A DNA stretch of 64,000 nucleotides from Hirundichthys speculiger (taxonomy: Eukaryota > Chordata > Actinopteri > Beloniformes > Exocoetidae). Both the position numbers and the translations under genes were made by a program. Positions 1 through 9,941 of this stretch are shown in pieces (positions within the stretch are counted from its first letter, which is position 1; every line of letters begins with the position of its first letter). Location of the stretch: positions 1,138,001 to 1,202,000 of the forward strand of contig JAGFBZ010000342.1 of NCBI GenBank assembly GCA_018398805.1, in the 5' to 3' direction. Under the pieces are notes generated by a model. It worked only from the letters and a program-made list of their open reading frames with translations. It made no database searches and was not told where the DNA came from.

Positions 1-320
1 GAAAGGAAGAACTGATTTCATTTTGGGTGTGATCTGGAGGAAATCCTGGATTCTGGATCACTTTCAAATTTTCGATAACATTGCGCTCAATGGGGTCGAA
101 AATTTTGTTTCTCAGTATCTCCGTTAATTATTACCCAAAAGTCATAAAATTTGACTCAGGGATTGACAATGGAAACCTTTATCAAATTTCAAAGGCTGAT
201 CCAGATCTGATCCAGAACGCGGATTTCATTGCAATCTGTAAATTGCTATATGGGGGAATTGTTGCGCTTGGCGGAGGTCTGCGCTCTCCGAGTGCTTTTC
301 TAGTTTGGATTGTAACAGAC
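1..320 (-). repeat. Dispersed fish repeat, copy 1 (cut by window edge)
   Basis: This stretch is the reverse complement, with extra internal sequence, of a repeat at 4132-4375. The two share the ends around 'gcggaggtctgcgctc' and 'cttttctagtt' and a block reading 'ggatcactttcaaatttt'. The element is probably complete only beyond the left edge of the window. I believe this is a widespread teleost family resembling 3' ends of RTE-type LINEs, but the class is not proven here. Confidence 0.6.
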
Positions 321-626
321 GCTATACAAATACAATTAAAAAATTGAAATTGAGATAGCAGGGAAATGGCAAATGCGATTTTTGAATCACAAAAAAGCTG
401 GCCAGGGGTGCTCTGATTTCTTCTCTGCAGCGCTGTAGCTTGCAGCGCTGTGCTTCCTTTCATAGTTCAGACCTTCCATATCAACGGAGCATATCTCTCT
501 TCCTGCTCTCGGTGGAGGCAGTCGCATTTCTGTGAGCTCCCATCTATCTGTCCCTGCTGCTTCTCTTTTGTCTTGTCTGAGCTTTTTTTTGGAGCCTCAC
601 TCGGCATAATATTCAAATCTCTAATT

Positions 627-1069
627 ATGGATCTGATCAGCTGGTTTCTCAATGCAATTAATCAATTTTTCTCGAAGAGAAAACAGGACACAGGAGAGTC
701 CTCCGGTCCCGATGGAATACTGGCTGGATACATCAAAGATTTTGGATGGAATCTGGGATGTCTGCCCCCCTTGTTCATTGTGGACACCAAAGTGTACCTA
801 TTGGGATTTATGATCACAGGATTTCTGCTGTTTGGAGTTGGCGGATACCTGCTGTATCGGAAAATTTACACGGCAGCTGCTATCCTGGACACCGCCAACC
901 TGCCTGCTGTGTGTGTGTTGGAATGAGTCGCGCTGTGATCACTCAGACTGCTGCTCTTGGTGAGCTGAACCGGAAACTGGACGTGATTCTAGTGACGGTT
1001 TTGAACTCTGGCGAAATGGATTCGATCCTGGAGAAGTTCAAGCGCCGCTCAGGGAGAATTGACCTGTAA
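627..1069 (+). pseudogene. Unknown small membrane-protein ORF, one frameshift
   Basis: An ATG at 627 opens a reading frame beginning MDLISWFLNAINQFFSKRK. It contains one strong hydrophobic segment (about residues 59-81, VYLLGFMITGFLLFGVGGYL) followed by a Tyr/Arg/Lys stop-transfer-like stretch. The frame ends at 926, but a GT-dinucleotide run at about 909-920 lets it continue in another frame as GMSRAVITQTAALGELNRKL and on to a stop at 1067-1069, with a helical, charged tail. The total is about 147 codons with a single slip. This looks like one former protein: N-terminal amphipathic helix, linker, one membrane segment, helical tail. I do not recognise the family. It sits inside a retroposon-like unit, so it is probably a mobile-element protein rather than a host gene. 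Confidence 0.45.
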
Positions 1070-1313
1070 TTCGGACAATTGGAGTTATTCCCGCCGAGAT
1101 GGACCAGCAAAAACTTGAAGGCAGACAGAATTCATGTCAGCCTGACCGAAAACATTCTTCTCTTATCTGAATCCGGCTCCCCTGAAACGTAGCTCGCCTC
1201 AAGGCCGGCCTTCGACCTAATCTCTCCTGAATATTATGACTTTTCGACGCTCCTTCCCGACCCCTCCCCTTTCCAAACAACACCTGCGGCTCCAGACCAG
1301 GAGTCACTGGCTT

Positions 1314-1343
1314 ACGCACACACATACACATGTACACACACAC
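1314..1343. repeat. (CA)n microsatellite, imperfect
   Basis: Imperfect CA/CACACA tract inside the retroposon-like unit. Confidence 0.7.
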
Positions 1344-1862
1344 GCTTCCCTCCCCCTGCCCAACTGCCTCCGCTGGCTCCTGGATGTTTTTACCCCCCCA
1401 CGCTTGACGGACTGGGCACTCGAGCGCACAGACTGTTTAGCTGGACACTCTCCCTCTCCCCTCCTCTTTCCTGACCCATATGATGTCTTCGTAATAAGTT
1501 TGTTATGCTTGTGCTGAGGTTTTTTGTTGTGAATCCCACAACATGTGCCTCTGATCAAGGACATGTGGTGTGAGACACCTCTTTTTTATCCTCACCCCCC
1601 CATCCCCTATGTGATCATATTTTCTTCTGCTAAAAGTGCCCTGGCCGGAGGGTGGTGTACTTGGGCATGTGCTTAAGTGTACTACTCTCTGACACGGTAG
1701 AAGCGCTCTTATAGCGCTGACCCAAGCACCGTTGACTCCTGTCCATATGTTGTTGTTGTTGTTTCTGTATGTTTCTCTTGGACGGTGTACTGGGAAGACA
1801 AATTTCACTGTGTCGGGACGCTGGCTCAGTGACAATAATAAATCTGATTCTGATTCTGATTC

Positions 1863-2909
1863 AAATGAGGCACGTCTTTTGCAAGTTGGAGCTGAATTAT
1901 GTAGAGCGTCGGTCATTTTTACTGACGTTGCAGCAAACTGTCGTCTTGAAGACGACGAAGAGCAAATCCACCAGGCTGGCCAATCACATAATCACAACTC
2001 GTAGCAACATTCGTGGAGATACAGCAGTGGTTCGACGTTGAAGAACAAACCAGCCTCAACACTCCAGGTTTCCATCGCTAAGAATAGACAACTGCACACA
2101 TCAGCCACCACAAGAGCCTGTCCAAGATGACGAGTGTGTCTGTGTGTGTGTGCTCTCTGTGGCTGAGTACGTAGAAAAGGTTGAGCATCACTCATGTCTC
2201 CTGTATCCACGTCCTCGTGGAACAACAGATGAAGGTGTGCGCCCTCTCAAGCCTCCTCCTCTGCTGTGGATGCTGCTCTGCGCTCCAGCTAACATGGTGA
2301 GCTTCGAAACTGGTTCAGTTCAGTTCGGTACTTCAATTCATATTTTATTAAATCCCCATAAGGGAATTGCGTAAATGAGATAATTAAATGGCGTAACCCT
2401 GGGAATCGTGGTCGTTTAATGCTGAGCTGCTTTTCAAATGTAGTACTGTCAACTTTCAACGGGGAAAAATGTAAGCAGAGAAAAGTGACTGGTGGTTGAA
2501 TCAGAGGTGAGTCATGAAAGGTACATGACAACACGCTGAGAGTTTTCCAACAGGTATCCAAGAGACTCTCGAACAGTGAAGAGCAAACCCTATAGCAGCT
2601 GAAACAGAAAAAAATGAAAAACAAAAGCATCGGTCACAGTTCTTAACGGCCTGCGTGGAGCAAACGAGGCGCCGAGCGTTCAGTCGCCATCCTTTCTGTT
2701 TGAAAAAAGGAAAGAAAAACCGTGATAACAACATGTTTCTGTGTGGGTGTTTTTCAGCAGCAGGAGCTGGGAGACTAGTCAGGTTGGAAGAAATGATCGG
2801 TGCAGAAAAATATTCACCGTTACTGAGAGGAACGTGCTCAGGATCTCAGCTGGTGACTGGATGAGACAATGATGATGAGACTGTAACGATGATAATACGA
2901 GGTGATGAG
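1863..2909. other. Intergenic, nothing recognised
   Basis: Apart from a short TG tract near 2138-2154 I see no repeat ends, exon-like ORFs or RNA genes here. Confidence 0.5.
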
Positions 2910-3145
2910 TAGGGGTGTGAAAAAAAAATCTATTTGGCAATATATCACGATTTTCGGCCGCCCAATATAATATTGATTTTTCAGCTCCTAATATTGATTT
3001 TTTTTACAATGCTGTCAGTATGTTGTAATGGTTAAATGTGCAAAAACACAATCGCAATATATTGTGATATCGCATAATATCGTAACCTGACCCAAGTATC
3101 ATGATACATATCGTATTGCAAGGTCCTTGCCAATACTCACCCCTA
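2910..3145 (-). mobile_element. hAT-type MITE, family A, copy 1
   Basis: The ends read TAGGGGTGTGAAAA and ...CAATACTCACCCCTA, the inverted termini of a family seen again at 36248, 44152 and about 49756. It is flanked by near-identical 8-bp duplications, gtgatgag (2902-2909) and gtgattag (3146-3153), as expected for hAT transposition. The interior is rich in ATCG/ATAT palindromes such as 'cgcaatatattgtgatatcg' and has no coding capacity. Confidence 0.8.
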
Positions 3146-3371
3146 GTGATTAGTCTGAATCCCGATACATATCAAATATTGTATTTTCGTCATGGTTGAA
3201 TAATTGTGTATAAACTGATGGAAAAAGTATCTTGATTCTCTGAGTCCTAAAACACTGGAAACAAGACAGCTGGACTTCTTTTTCTCGGTTCTTGAGGTCA
3301 AAATAACTTCATGGAACTGTCAAGGCCTTCTGGTTGGAAGGTGAAACATCAGTAACGCTTCCTTTTACAGT
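3146..3371. other. Intergenic, nothing recognised
   Basis: AT-rich unique-looking sequence between two repeat blocks. Confidence 0.4.
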
Positions 3372-3700
3372 CTAACCAGGTAATTACCTGGCAATAACCA
3401 GGTAAAAAGATGTATTTACTAAGTAATAACAAGTAATGAAATGTGATTACCAAGGACTTTCCCCGTAATTACCCAGTATTACCATGTAAATACCCAGTAT
3501 TTGCAAGATATATTTCTGACTACTGTCCAGGCATTTACTCAATAATTACCTGTTAGATATGCAGTAATTGTATATTGTAGATTTAAAACCCGGTATTTAA
3601 AAATATTTACCTGATATTTATCTGGTGAAACAGGTTACCTGGTATTTACTAGATATTTTCCTGACAACTACCAGGTATTTACCCAAAAATTACCTGGAAG
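3372..3700. repeat. Degenerate ACCAGGTAA/TTACCTGG repeat block
   Basis: About 330 bp saturated with variants of 'ccaggtaattacctgg', 'tatttacctgg' and 'taattaccc' in both orientations and irregular spacing. It starts with the perfect palindrome 'ccaggtaattacctgg' at about 3376. It reads like a decayed tandem repeat built from short inverted units. No element ends are evident. Confidence 0.6.
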
Positions 3701-3946
3701 ATGAAGAAGTCGGCTCCTCTGTGATGTTCTGTTCCTGTGGGGCTTTTCTTTTTAGAAAACCATCCATGATGCTGCTAAAAAGTTCTCTTTGCTATCTGTG
3801 AAATAAGATTCCAGCGGTTAAATGATATTACGACGTAAGCTAACTGGGCAGTCACGTTGACCTTACGCTGACCCCGTACTGACGTTGTTAACATTGGGAA
3901 ATGGGCATGCGAGACATATTTCTGTTATTCATTTTATGTCCAATTA

Positions 3947-4693
3947 CATGGTACCTCTACTTACGAAATTAATTGGTTTAGTTTCGTTGTTTCGTGATAG
4001 TTTCGTAACCTGAAAATTTCGTAAGTAGAGACGCGTTTTCCATGCCCCCCCCCCAATTCAATCATTATTTTTTTAATTTAAATTATAAATAATACATGAA
4101 ATGACATAAAAACCTGTAAGAAATATATGTTAGAACTAGAAAAGCACTCAGAGAGCGCAGACCTCCACTAAACGCAACAATTATTGAAAATTTGAAAGTG
4201 ACCCAGAATCCAGGATTTCTTCTGGATCACACCCAAAATGAAATCAGTTCTTCCTTTTCACATTTCTGACAACTCCTGAAAATTTCATCAAAATTCATCC
4301 ATAACTTTTTGAGTTATCTTGAACACAGACAGACAGATAAACGCAGACAAAAACATAACCTCCTTGGCGGAGGTAAAAATTGTTTGTTTACCTGGTTGCT
4401 GGGTTACGCCCATACAAACAAGGGGCCCTCCTAGCCAATGGGATGCCAGGAAGATGCTAAGCGATAGCCAATGGCAGAGCAGCTCAGACGCATCGCTTTA
4501 AAACCGAGATACAGAGCCGACAGCTATGTTTACGTTCAGTAAACTCTGGGAGCTGAGAGTAGCAGCACTACTGTATTTTTGCCTTTCGTATCCTGAAATT
4601 TCTTTCGTATCAAGAGGCAATATTTTCCCGTTGATGCGTTTCGTAACCTGAAAATTTTGTATATAGAGATGTTCTTAAGTAGAGGTACCACTG
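3947..4693. mobile_element. Tigger/pogo-like DNA element with nested repeat
   Basis: The left end reads TA-CATGGTACCTCTACTTACGAA and the right end AAGTAGAGGTACCACTG-TA. These inverted termini have the CAGTGGTACCTC character of Tigger/pogo elements and are bordered by TA. The left end has lost one base. Subterminal 'cgtaacctgaaaatttcgta' occurs on both sides. A separate repeat is inserted at 4132-4375. No transposase ORF remains. Confidence 0.75.
4132..4375 (+). repeat. Dispersed fish repeat, copy 2 (nested)
   Basis: Runs from 'agaactagaaaagcactc' to 'cctccttggcggaggt' and matches the copy at the left window edge in opposite orientation, lacking its middle part. It lies inside the Tigger-like element, so it inserted later. 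Confidence 0.65.
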
Positions 4694-5899
4694 TATATGA
4701 AATGTCAGAATAGGTCATTTTTTTGACGACACCCCTGAAGCAGTCAGAGAACACCCCAGTGTGCCGCGACATCCCGGTTGAGAAAGGCTGTGTTAGAGAT
4801 TCAGACAGTTCTTAGTTCAAACGGGCCTGCCGGCAGCATTAAACTGAACAAGGCTCCTGTGTGTAGTTTAAAGTGACAACCGATTCTGCAGAAAAAAAGG
4901 AGGGAAAAAAAAACCAGTTGATTTCAGTTGAAGTAACAACATTGTCCTGTGTTTCGCCCCGAGACTCCGTAGCAATATCCTCCTCCAGGTACTCAGTTTA
5001 AAGCAATCTGGCAGGTAGAGTTTAAAAAAAAAAGAGCACAATGTTGTCAAACAGAAATCAGATTTGCTCCACTCTCCATTAGCCTCAGCTCCTTCACTCC
5101 CCCCCCTCCCCCCCGGAGATAACATTAAATGACATCTGCTATCATCGGGATAACCCATGTCATCTCCGTGAGAGGACTGCAGATGCCGGGCTGCAGATCA
5201 GGATGGGATGGAGGAGAGAGAGAGAGAGAGAGAGCAGAGATAAAGCAGATACAGCCGGCTTAAGAATATTCACAATTACGTTAGGGCTTGTTAGATCTGT
5301 CGCAGGATGTAATTAACATATAAATCGACGCCGGTTCATAAACCAAGCATGTTAAGAACAGTTTTAAACCTCTGGGAGGATGGTGGTGGTGGTGGTGGGG
5401 GGGGGGGGTGTTCAAGGTGTACGGCTCCAGCTCATATCACAGCACTAATAAGGTGCTTTAGTATCAGAACATTATGCGTGTTTAACAGAACAGAGTCGGG
5501 TTTCTCCGTCCAAACAGCAGAACGGTTGTCAGGAGTAGCGGTCCATGACCCGGTACAGCAGCAGCAGACCCGTCTGGATGGCCCAGTTATCTGTCTGTCT
5601 GTCTGTCACTCTCTTTCCTCCCGGCAGTGCAAACAGACACTTCTGTTTACTTGATAACGACAAGCTTCCTTTGTCACAGCGCTTCCTCTGCTCTCTTTTG
5701 TTCCCTTTGTGAACATCTGTTTCTATCTTTTTCTGCCTCTCAAAGGATTGTTTATCTCATGTTGCCTTTTCAACAACAGGGTTTTTATCTTTGCTATGCC
5801 TTTTTTTTTTATGAACTGAACTTGACTGGCCTTGAAACTTACAGGCTTCTGTTGAATCATCCGAGCTGCGGAAGCGTTTTGGGCGGTCTTCCTTGCATT
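4694..5899. other. Intergenic with short simple repeats
   Basis: Contains a (GA)n tract at about 5214-5235, a TGG/G-rich tract at 5380-5409 and a CTGT tract near 5588-5606. No exon, RNA gene or transposon end is recognised. Confidence 0.5.
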
Positions 5900-6089
5900 C
5901 TCGATATCGGCGCGACGTCACGCACCATGTGATTGGCCATGGTTACACTTCCACTTTTAGAGTGAGGAGGCAAACAAACTTGCATTCAGGTGTTTTTCAC
6001 TCACAGTTCCTTCAGTTATTTCCATTTTAGCGTCCTTATTGTATTTTAACTTAGTTTGGCGATCGTCACTGGTGCCTGCGGTGGCGAGC

Positions 6090-6273
6090 ATGGCTAACCA
6101 ATATCAGGATGAGTTGAAGCCAGAGGCTTTAGCGAGGTATAAAGCAAAATTGGACATAGTCGGCCTAGATTTGTGTCCATACAAGCACACAGCCGATTCT
6201 CTGACGAATAAACCCAAACAATGGCCTTGTTTGGGGTACCCAGATGTGTACCATTAACTCATAAAAACTCCTC
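6090..6273 (+). pseudogene. First exon of YqaJ-partner-type transposon protein, nonsense mutation
   Basis: From ATG 6090 the reading is MANQYQDELKPEALARYKAK, continuing to ...WPCLGYPDVYH and then TAA at 6255-6257. The frame goes on with LIKTP to a good splice donor, C|GTAAGT, at 6274. The layout (M-A-x-x-Y-x-D-x-L..., a short acidic middle, then W-P-x-x-x-Y-x-D-x-Y-x-Y) is one I recognise from uncharacterised fish proteins with a downstream YqaJ-like nuclease domain. A Tyr codon changed to TAA most simply explains the stop. The next exons are not present before the THAP exon. This is a broken mobile-element gene, not a host gene. Confidence 0.55.
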
Positions 6274-6396
6274 GTAAGTGTATAATTATAGGCTAGATAT
6301 ATTATGGAGTCTCTCGCAGCCCCAGCAGACAGACCTAGCATTTTTTTTACCAGATCTGAAGGATCTATAATGGGGCCTCCCCAAACACGTCAAAAT

Positions 6397-7510
6397 TAGG
6401 GGTGCACGATAACGATCGGGCCGATAACAGGAAATTATGACGTCATTCAGATAATTCCGATATCATGACGAATAGCCGTGATAACATATATATTTTTGTC
6501 AACACGGCAGTGCCTCGCTCCCTCTGAGCCTTAAATGACCGGCAGTGAATGTTATGTTCAAGTGACGTCGGCATAATCAGAAAAACGATTTCTCAATCAG
6601 GAAAATCAAGAATACCCCCTCATGCCAGAAAACAACTCCTTAACTTGGTCATAATTTTAGTAGTCGCTGACTTGAATCGATATTCGCAGTTTTTCCCGTC
6701 ATGATACACATAAAAAAGAAAAAAATAGAAAAGGCTGAAAGAACGACTAGCAAAAGAAGGAACGTGGGAATTTACGCTACACCTTGAATGTAGCCTGCAG
6801 CACAGCGCTGATCACAACAAACATGGCGGCGTGGAACTTCGTTAAAGATTCAGAAGAAGATAGTTTAGTGGTTATTTGTGACAAATGCTCCAAGTGAATT
6901 CTACGAGGAGGGAAGCACAAGCTTTAATACGTAAAACCTGATCAGCCACCTACAACATAACAATCACTTCCATGGAGTTTTGAAATCGTGCTAACGCGAG
7001 CTAATGCTAATGTGCGCAAGCCAGGAGCAGTCTCTCCTCTCCCTCATCTCTCTCATCTAAAGCTTCCATGAGATAAAAAAAACAAAAAATCACTGAACCT
7101 CATTTACTTTAATTGAAGGTATTAATTTAAATGGAACTACAAGTCAAAATCCTTTAAATGTTAATCTTTTTCAGTTAGTAATTCTGATGCATGTATTTCC
7201 ATTAGTTCAAGGAGCCTTTATTTTTATATCAGTAAGTAATGCAACTTATTTAAGTTGATGTGAGATATCAAATAGGTTTGTTTGATAGCTTTATGAAAAT
7301 GTTTGAGAGGCTTGTCAATAGTTTTTCATTGGAAAAAATAAATATCTGTTCATTTAAAAAGTCAAAACTATTTTTGATTTTGTTCATAGTATTGATGTAA
7401 TTATTATGTAGGTATATGTGTGTGTTATCGGTTATCGGTATCGGCCTTTAGGAGCTGAAAGTTATCGGTTATCGGTATCGGTTTAAAAAAACAGTTACCG
7501 TGCATCCCTA
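6397..7510. mobile_element. hAT element, family G, copy 1 (non-autonomous)
   Basis: The ends are TAGGGGTGCACGATAAC and GTTACCGTGCATCCCTA, flanked by a perfect 8-bp duplication gtcaaaat (6389-6396 and 7511-7518). The interior keeps a transposase-like fragment near 6822-6896 (AACATGGCGGCGTGGAACTT..., coding for MAAWNFVKDSEEDSLVVICD) ending in a stop just where a BED-type zinc finger would begin. A sister copy lies at 47750-48776. The subterminal 'ttatcggttatcggtatcgg' motif recurs near the right end. Confidence 0.9.
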
Positions 7511-7577
7511 GTCAAAATATTAGATCTAAACATAGAAATTAAAAACTAAAATATCTTGCAAAAATCTTATTTCTTAC

Positions 7578-7787
7578 CTGTTACAAATATGCTGAACAAA
7601 CATACGTGTAGTCTGATTTGGGCATCCATAATTTTCCTAGAGTATTTTCGTCTGCTCTGTTAATAGTGAGCAGCCATTTTCTTCTTCTTTCAGGCTCAGT
7701 AGCCTCGCTAGGAATCATATAAAACGACAAATGTGGCTGGCGAGCAACATTGTTGGTGTAGTTGAACACACAACAGTTCTTCACCAT
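7578..7787 (-). pseudogene. THAP zinc-finger exon, degraded
   Basis: Reading starts MVKNCCVFNYTNNVARQPHL, then SFYMIPSEATEPERRRKWL and ...YVCSAYL, followed by a splice donor CAG|GTAAGAA on the minus strand at 7577. This is the THAP layout: C-x4-C near the N-terminus, H-L-S-F, R-R-K-W and the C-x2-H end. Two zinc ligands are altered: the second Cys is Tyr and the final His is Tyr. One T appears to be missing just after, giving a stop before the donor. In the THAP family the C2CH zinc ligands are needed for DNA binding, so this exon is dead. It belongs to a transposase gene remnant. An upstream in-frame ATG at 7841 is less likely to be the start. Confidence 0.75.
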
Positions 7788-7911
7788 CTTTCTCCCTATC
7801 GTAAACCGCAGGAAATCAGACAGAACAGGCACAAAATGCAAAATGCATCGGCTTCGCTAGCAATAGTGAACGTTTGTTTGCCCCATTGGCCTGGTTGCTA
7901 TAACGCACGCA

Positions 7912-8462
7912 CATAGCCGCGGGAAGTAGGGGTGCTGGGGGGGCTGCAGCACCCCCTGTTGGTGGGGCTGCAGCACCTCAAAAATATACATAAAAAAATC
8001 CCAAACAAACAAAAAGAAAAACCCCATTGAAAACAAGGGAGGAAAAATGTGGTAGGAAAAAAATTAAATGTTTAAAATTTACTCTAAATTCTAGTGGTCT
8101 GGTTTAATGTTTCTTACAGTATTATTCAGTGGTGGTCGTGTATTTGGTACCTGGGCCAGTGCGGGTTTAACTACTTAATCCACCATGACGTTATAATCAT
8201 ACAAGCCACCAAGAAAAAAAAAAAACAATATATAACAAGAAGAGGGCGCTGGTTAATTTAGAGACTACCCATCACTGTATTACTTGCAGACGTTTTTATT
8301 CTCTTGAGGGCAGAGGATGTCTGGTCAGCATCTGCGGTAGATCTGGGAACAGTCACGGCCACGGTTGGATGGGGAATTTATTTCTGATATGTCTGAAACT
8401 GCTGGTCGAGGAGGGACAGGAATATTAATTGTTCCTGATCTTTAGATCGGTTCCTTATCTGG

Positions 8463-8508
<46 letters not shown>

Positions 8509-8575
8509 GCACAGCTGTCTCAGACTCCCAGCACCCCCCAGCACCCCCTGCTGAGAACATGTTCCCGCGGCTATG
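7912..8575. mobile_element. Inverted-repeat element with GGGGTGCTGGGGG ends
   Basis: A perfect 14-bp inverted repeat (catagccgcgggaa at 7912-7925, ttcccgcggctatg at 8562-8575) brackets GC-rich arms. The arms also match imperfectly inverted: 'aggggtgctgggggggctgc' on the left and the complement of 'gcaccccccagcaccccctg' on the right. The AT-rich interior includes a long (TA)n tract. This suggests a DNA transposon, class undecided. No target duplication was found. Confidence 0.55.
8464..8504. repeat. (TA)n microsatellite
   Basis: About 20 uninterrupted TA units inside the inverted-repeat element. Confidence 0.95.
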
Positions 8576-9664
8576 CGCGCGCATGCCCGGATGTGTTCAG
8601 TGGGCCGGATGTTCGTGGTCAAGAATACATCTCGTAATTGTCGCCACAGTTCCGTGCACTCCAGTGCGTGCACGTTTCTCCGGGCTTCGGTCCGAGATGC
8701 TCCCGTTGAGTAACGGTCATCCGGCAAAATGGGAATTCTGCTTTTCCTGGAGGAAATCATTAAAAATGACTCAGAAAAAAGGAAGAGCGTCCTTCCAAGT
8801 TTCCAAAACCCCAAGACACTTTTGGACTGAGGCGTCTGCACGGGCGCCTCAGATTAAAAAAAAAAAAAAAAGGGAGCGTGGGCATTAATTGGCCAGCTGA
8901 TGTTCGGTTGTCAGCAGCCGTCAGTGGCTCATTATGCTGCTGGAGCAGAGGAGGAGGAAGATGAGCGATAAGTGCACCCCCCACCCCCCCCCACTCTTTC
9001 CATTTTGGCCATCCTTAAACCACACACACACACAGTGTCATTTCAGAATCAGCACATAAGCAAAACCGTCTTGGGTACGGGATGAATAAATTCTGTCACT
9101 CCCGAGTTTGGTGGGTTGGTGCGCCGGGGCGATGGGTGTGATGGGTGCGACTGTCCACGTGCGTCCACTTGTTTGTGAACTGGGGATTCGTGGGGACGGT
9201 TTGCTCGGCTAATGGGGGGTTGGCCGGCAGCGCGGTGCTCTCTGAGGCGAGCAGCTAATTAGCAGAGGCAGATGAGAGCGTGGCGAGCCTGTGACCGGGA
9301 CCCAAAGACACGCCGCTCAGCCAACCGGGGCGGCGCTGCTTCCCCTTCGCCCTTCCTTCCTCGCTTAGCGTCCAATCGCCTTAACTCGCGAGGGGCCGTC
9401 TCGCTTTTCTAGCGAAGCTTCCATTCGCCGTGGCGCCGACACGTGTCAAATGACTCGTCAGTCCTGGAGGGAAGCTCACGAGAACGGAAACCATTAAGCC
9501 GAGGGTCATTTGACGTTCCCACCCTTCATTTCCGCTGCAGAGGAACATCTGGAACGCCTGGACTGTCCTTGAGATGGAGCTGGGACGCTGCGCTGACGTG
9601 GAAGGAAAGAGGGCGAATGCTGTATGGTAGCGCCTGGCCACGACGATGCACGACGGTGCACGAT
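8576..9664. other. Intergenic, fairly GC-rich, nothing recognised
   Basis: Contains an A15-16 run near 8856 and a C-rich/CA stretch at 8976-9033. ORFs here show no domain I recognise. Confidence 0.5.
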
Positions 9665-9717
9665 GGTGCACGTTTCCTTCATGTCTGCAGCAGAGCCAGA
9701 GCTGCTGATTCTGTCAC
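9665..9717 (+). repeat. Left copy of duplication flanking telomeric repeat
   Basis: 'ggtgcacgtttccttcatgt' and the following bases to 'gattctgtcac' match the sequence at 9894-9941 with a few differences. The pair brackets the telomere-like tract. Confidence 0.75.
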
Positions 9718-9727
9718 ACTGCTCGTT

Positions 9728-9895
9728 GGCTTAGGGTGGGTCAGGGGTTAGGGTTAGGGGTTAGGGGTTAGAGTCAGGGGTTGGGGTTAGGGTTAGGGGT
9801 TATGGTTAGGGTCAGGGCCTAGGGTTAGGGTTAGGGGTTAGGGGTTAGGGTTAGGGTAGGGTTAGGGGTTAGGGGTTTAGGGTTTAGGGGTTAGG
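9728..9895 (+). repeat. Interstitial telomere-like repeat, (TTAGGG/TTAGGGG)n
   Basis: About 165 bp made almost only of TTAGGG and TTAGGGG variants (also TTTAGGG and GTCAGGG), all in one orientation. Vertebrate telomeres are (TTAGGG)n. The degeneracy shows an old interstitial tract, not an active chromosome end. Confidence 0.9.
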
Positions 9896-9941
9896 TGCAC
9901 CTATCCTTCATGTCTTCAGCAGAGGCTGCTGATTCTTTCAC
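9894..9941 (+). repeat. Right copy of duplication flanking telomeric repeat
   Basis: Second copy of the roughly 50-bp sequence at 9665-9717, directly abutting the telomere-like tract. Confidence 0.75.

Larger units (their letters stand above)
450..1862 (+). mobile_element. Retroposon-like unit with (TGATTC)n tail
   Basis: A unit containing one small ORF (627-1069), a long untranslated stretch with a CA-rich tract, and a terminal 'gacaataataaatctgattc' followed by repeats of TGATTC at about 1843-1862. Tails of short repeated units following an AATAAA-like motif are typical of L2/CR1-type non-LTR retroposons in fish. No reverse transcriptase or endonuclease coding is visible. The left boundary is a guess based on where the ORF leader begins. 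It could be an internally deleted LINE or a non-autonomous retroposon. Confidence 0.45.
5900..7910. mobile_element. Relic of a THAP/YqaJ-type two-gene transposon
   Basis: Two first-exon remnants face each other. One on the plus strand (6090-6273) matches the N-terminal pattern of fish transposon proteins that carry a YqaJ nuclease domain further on. One on the minus strand (7787-7578) is a THAP zinc-finger exon. From general knowledge, ISL2EU/IS4EU-type transposons of fish combine a THAP-bearing transposase and a YqaJ protein, so I infer one internally deleted element. A hAT copy (6397-7510) has inserted between the exons. The outer ends and target duplication were not identified, so the limits are approximate. 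Confidence 0.5.

Noticed and set aside
627..1069. Idea that the membrane ORF is a viral envelope or host gene
   Set aside because: No signal peptide, cysteine pattern or cleavage site of an envelope is visible, and it sits in a retroposon-like unit with a repeat tail. Left as unknown mobile-element protein.
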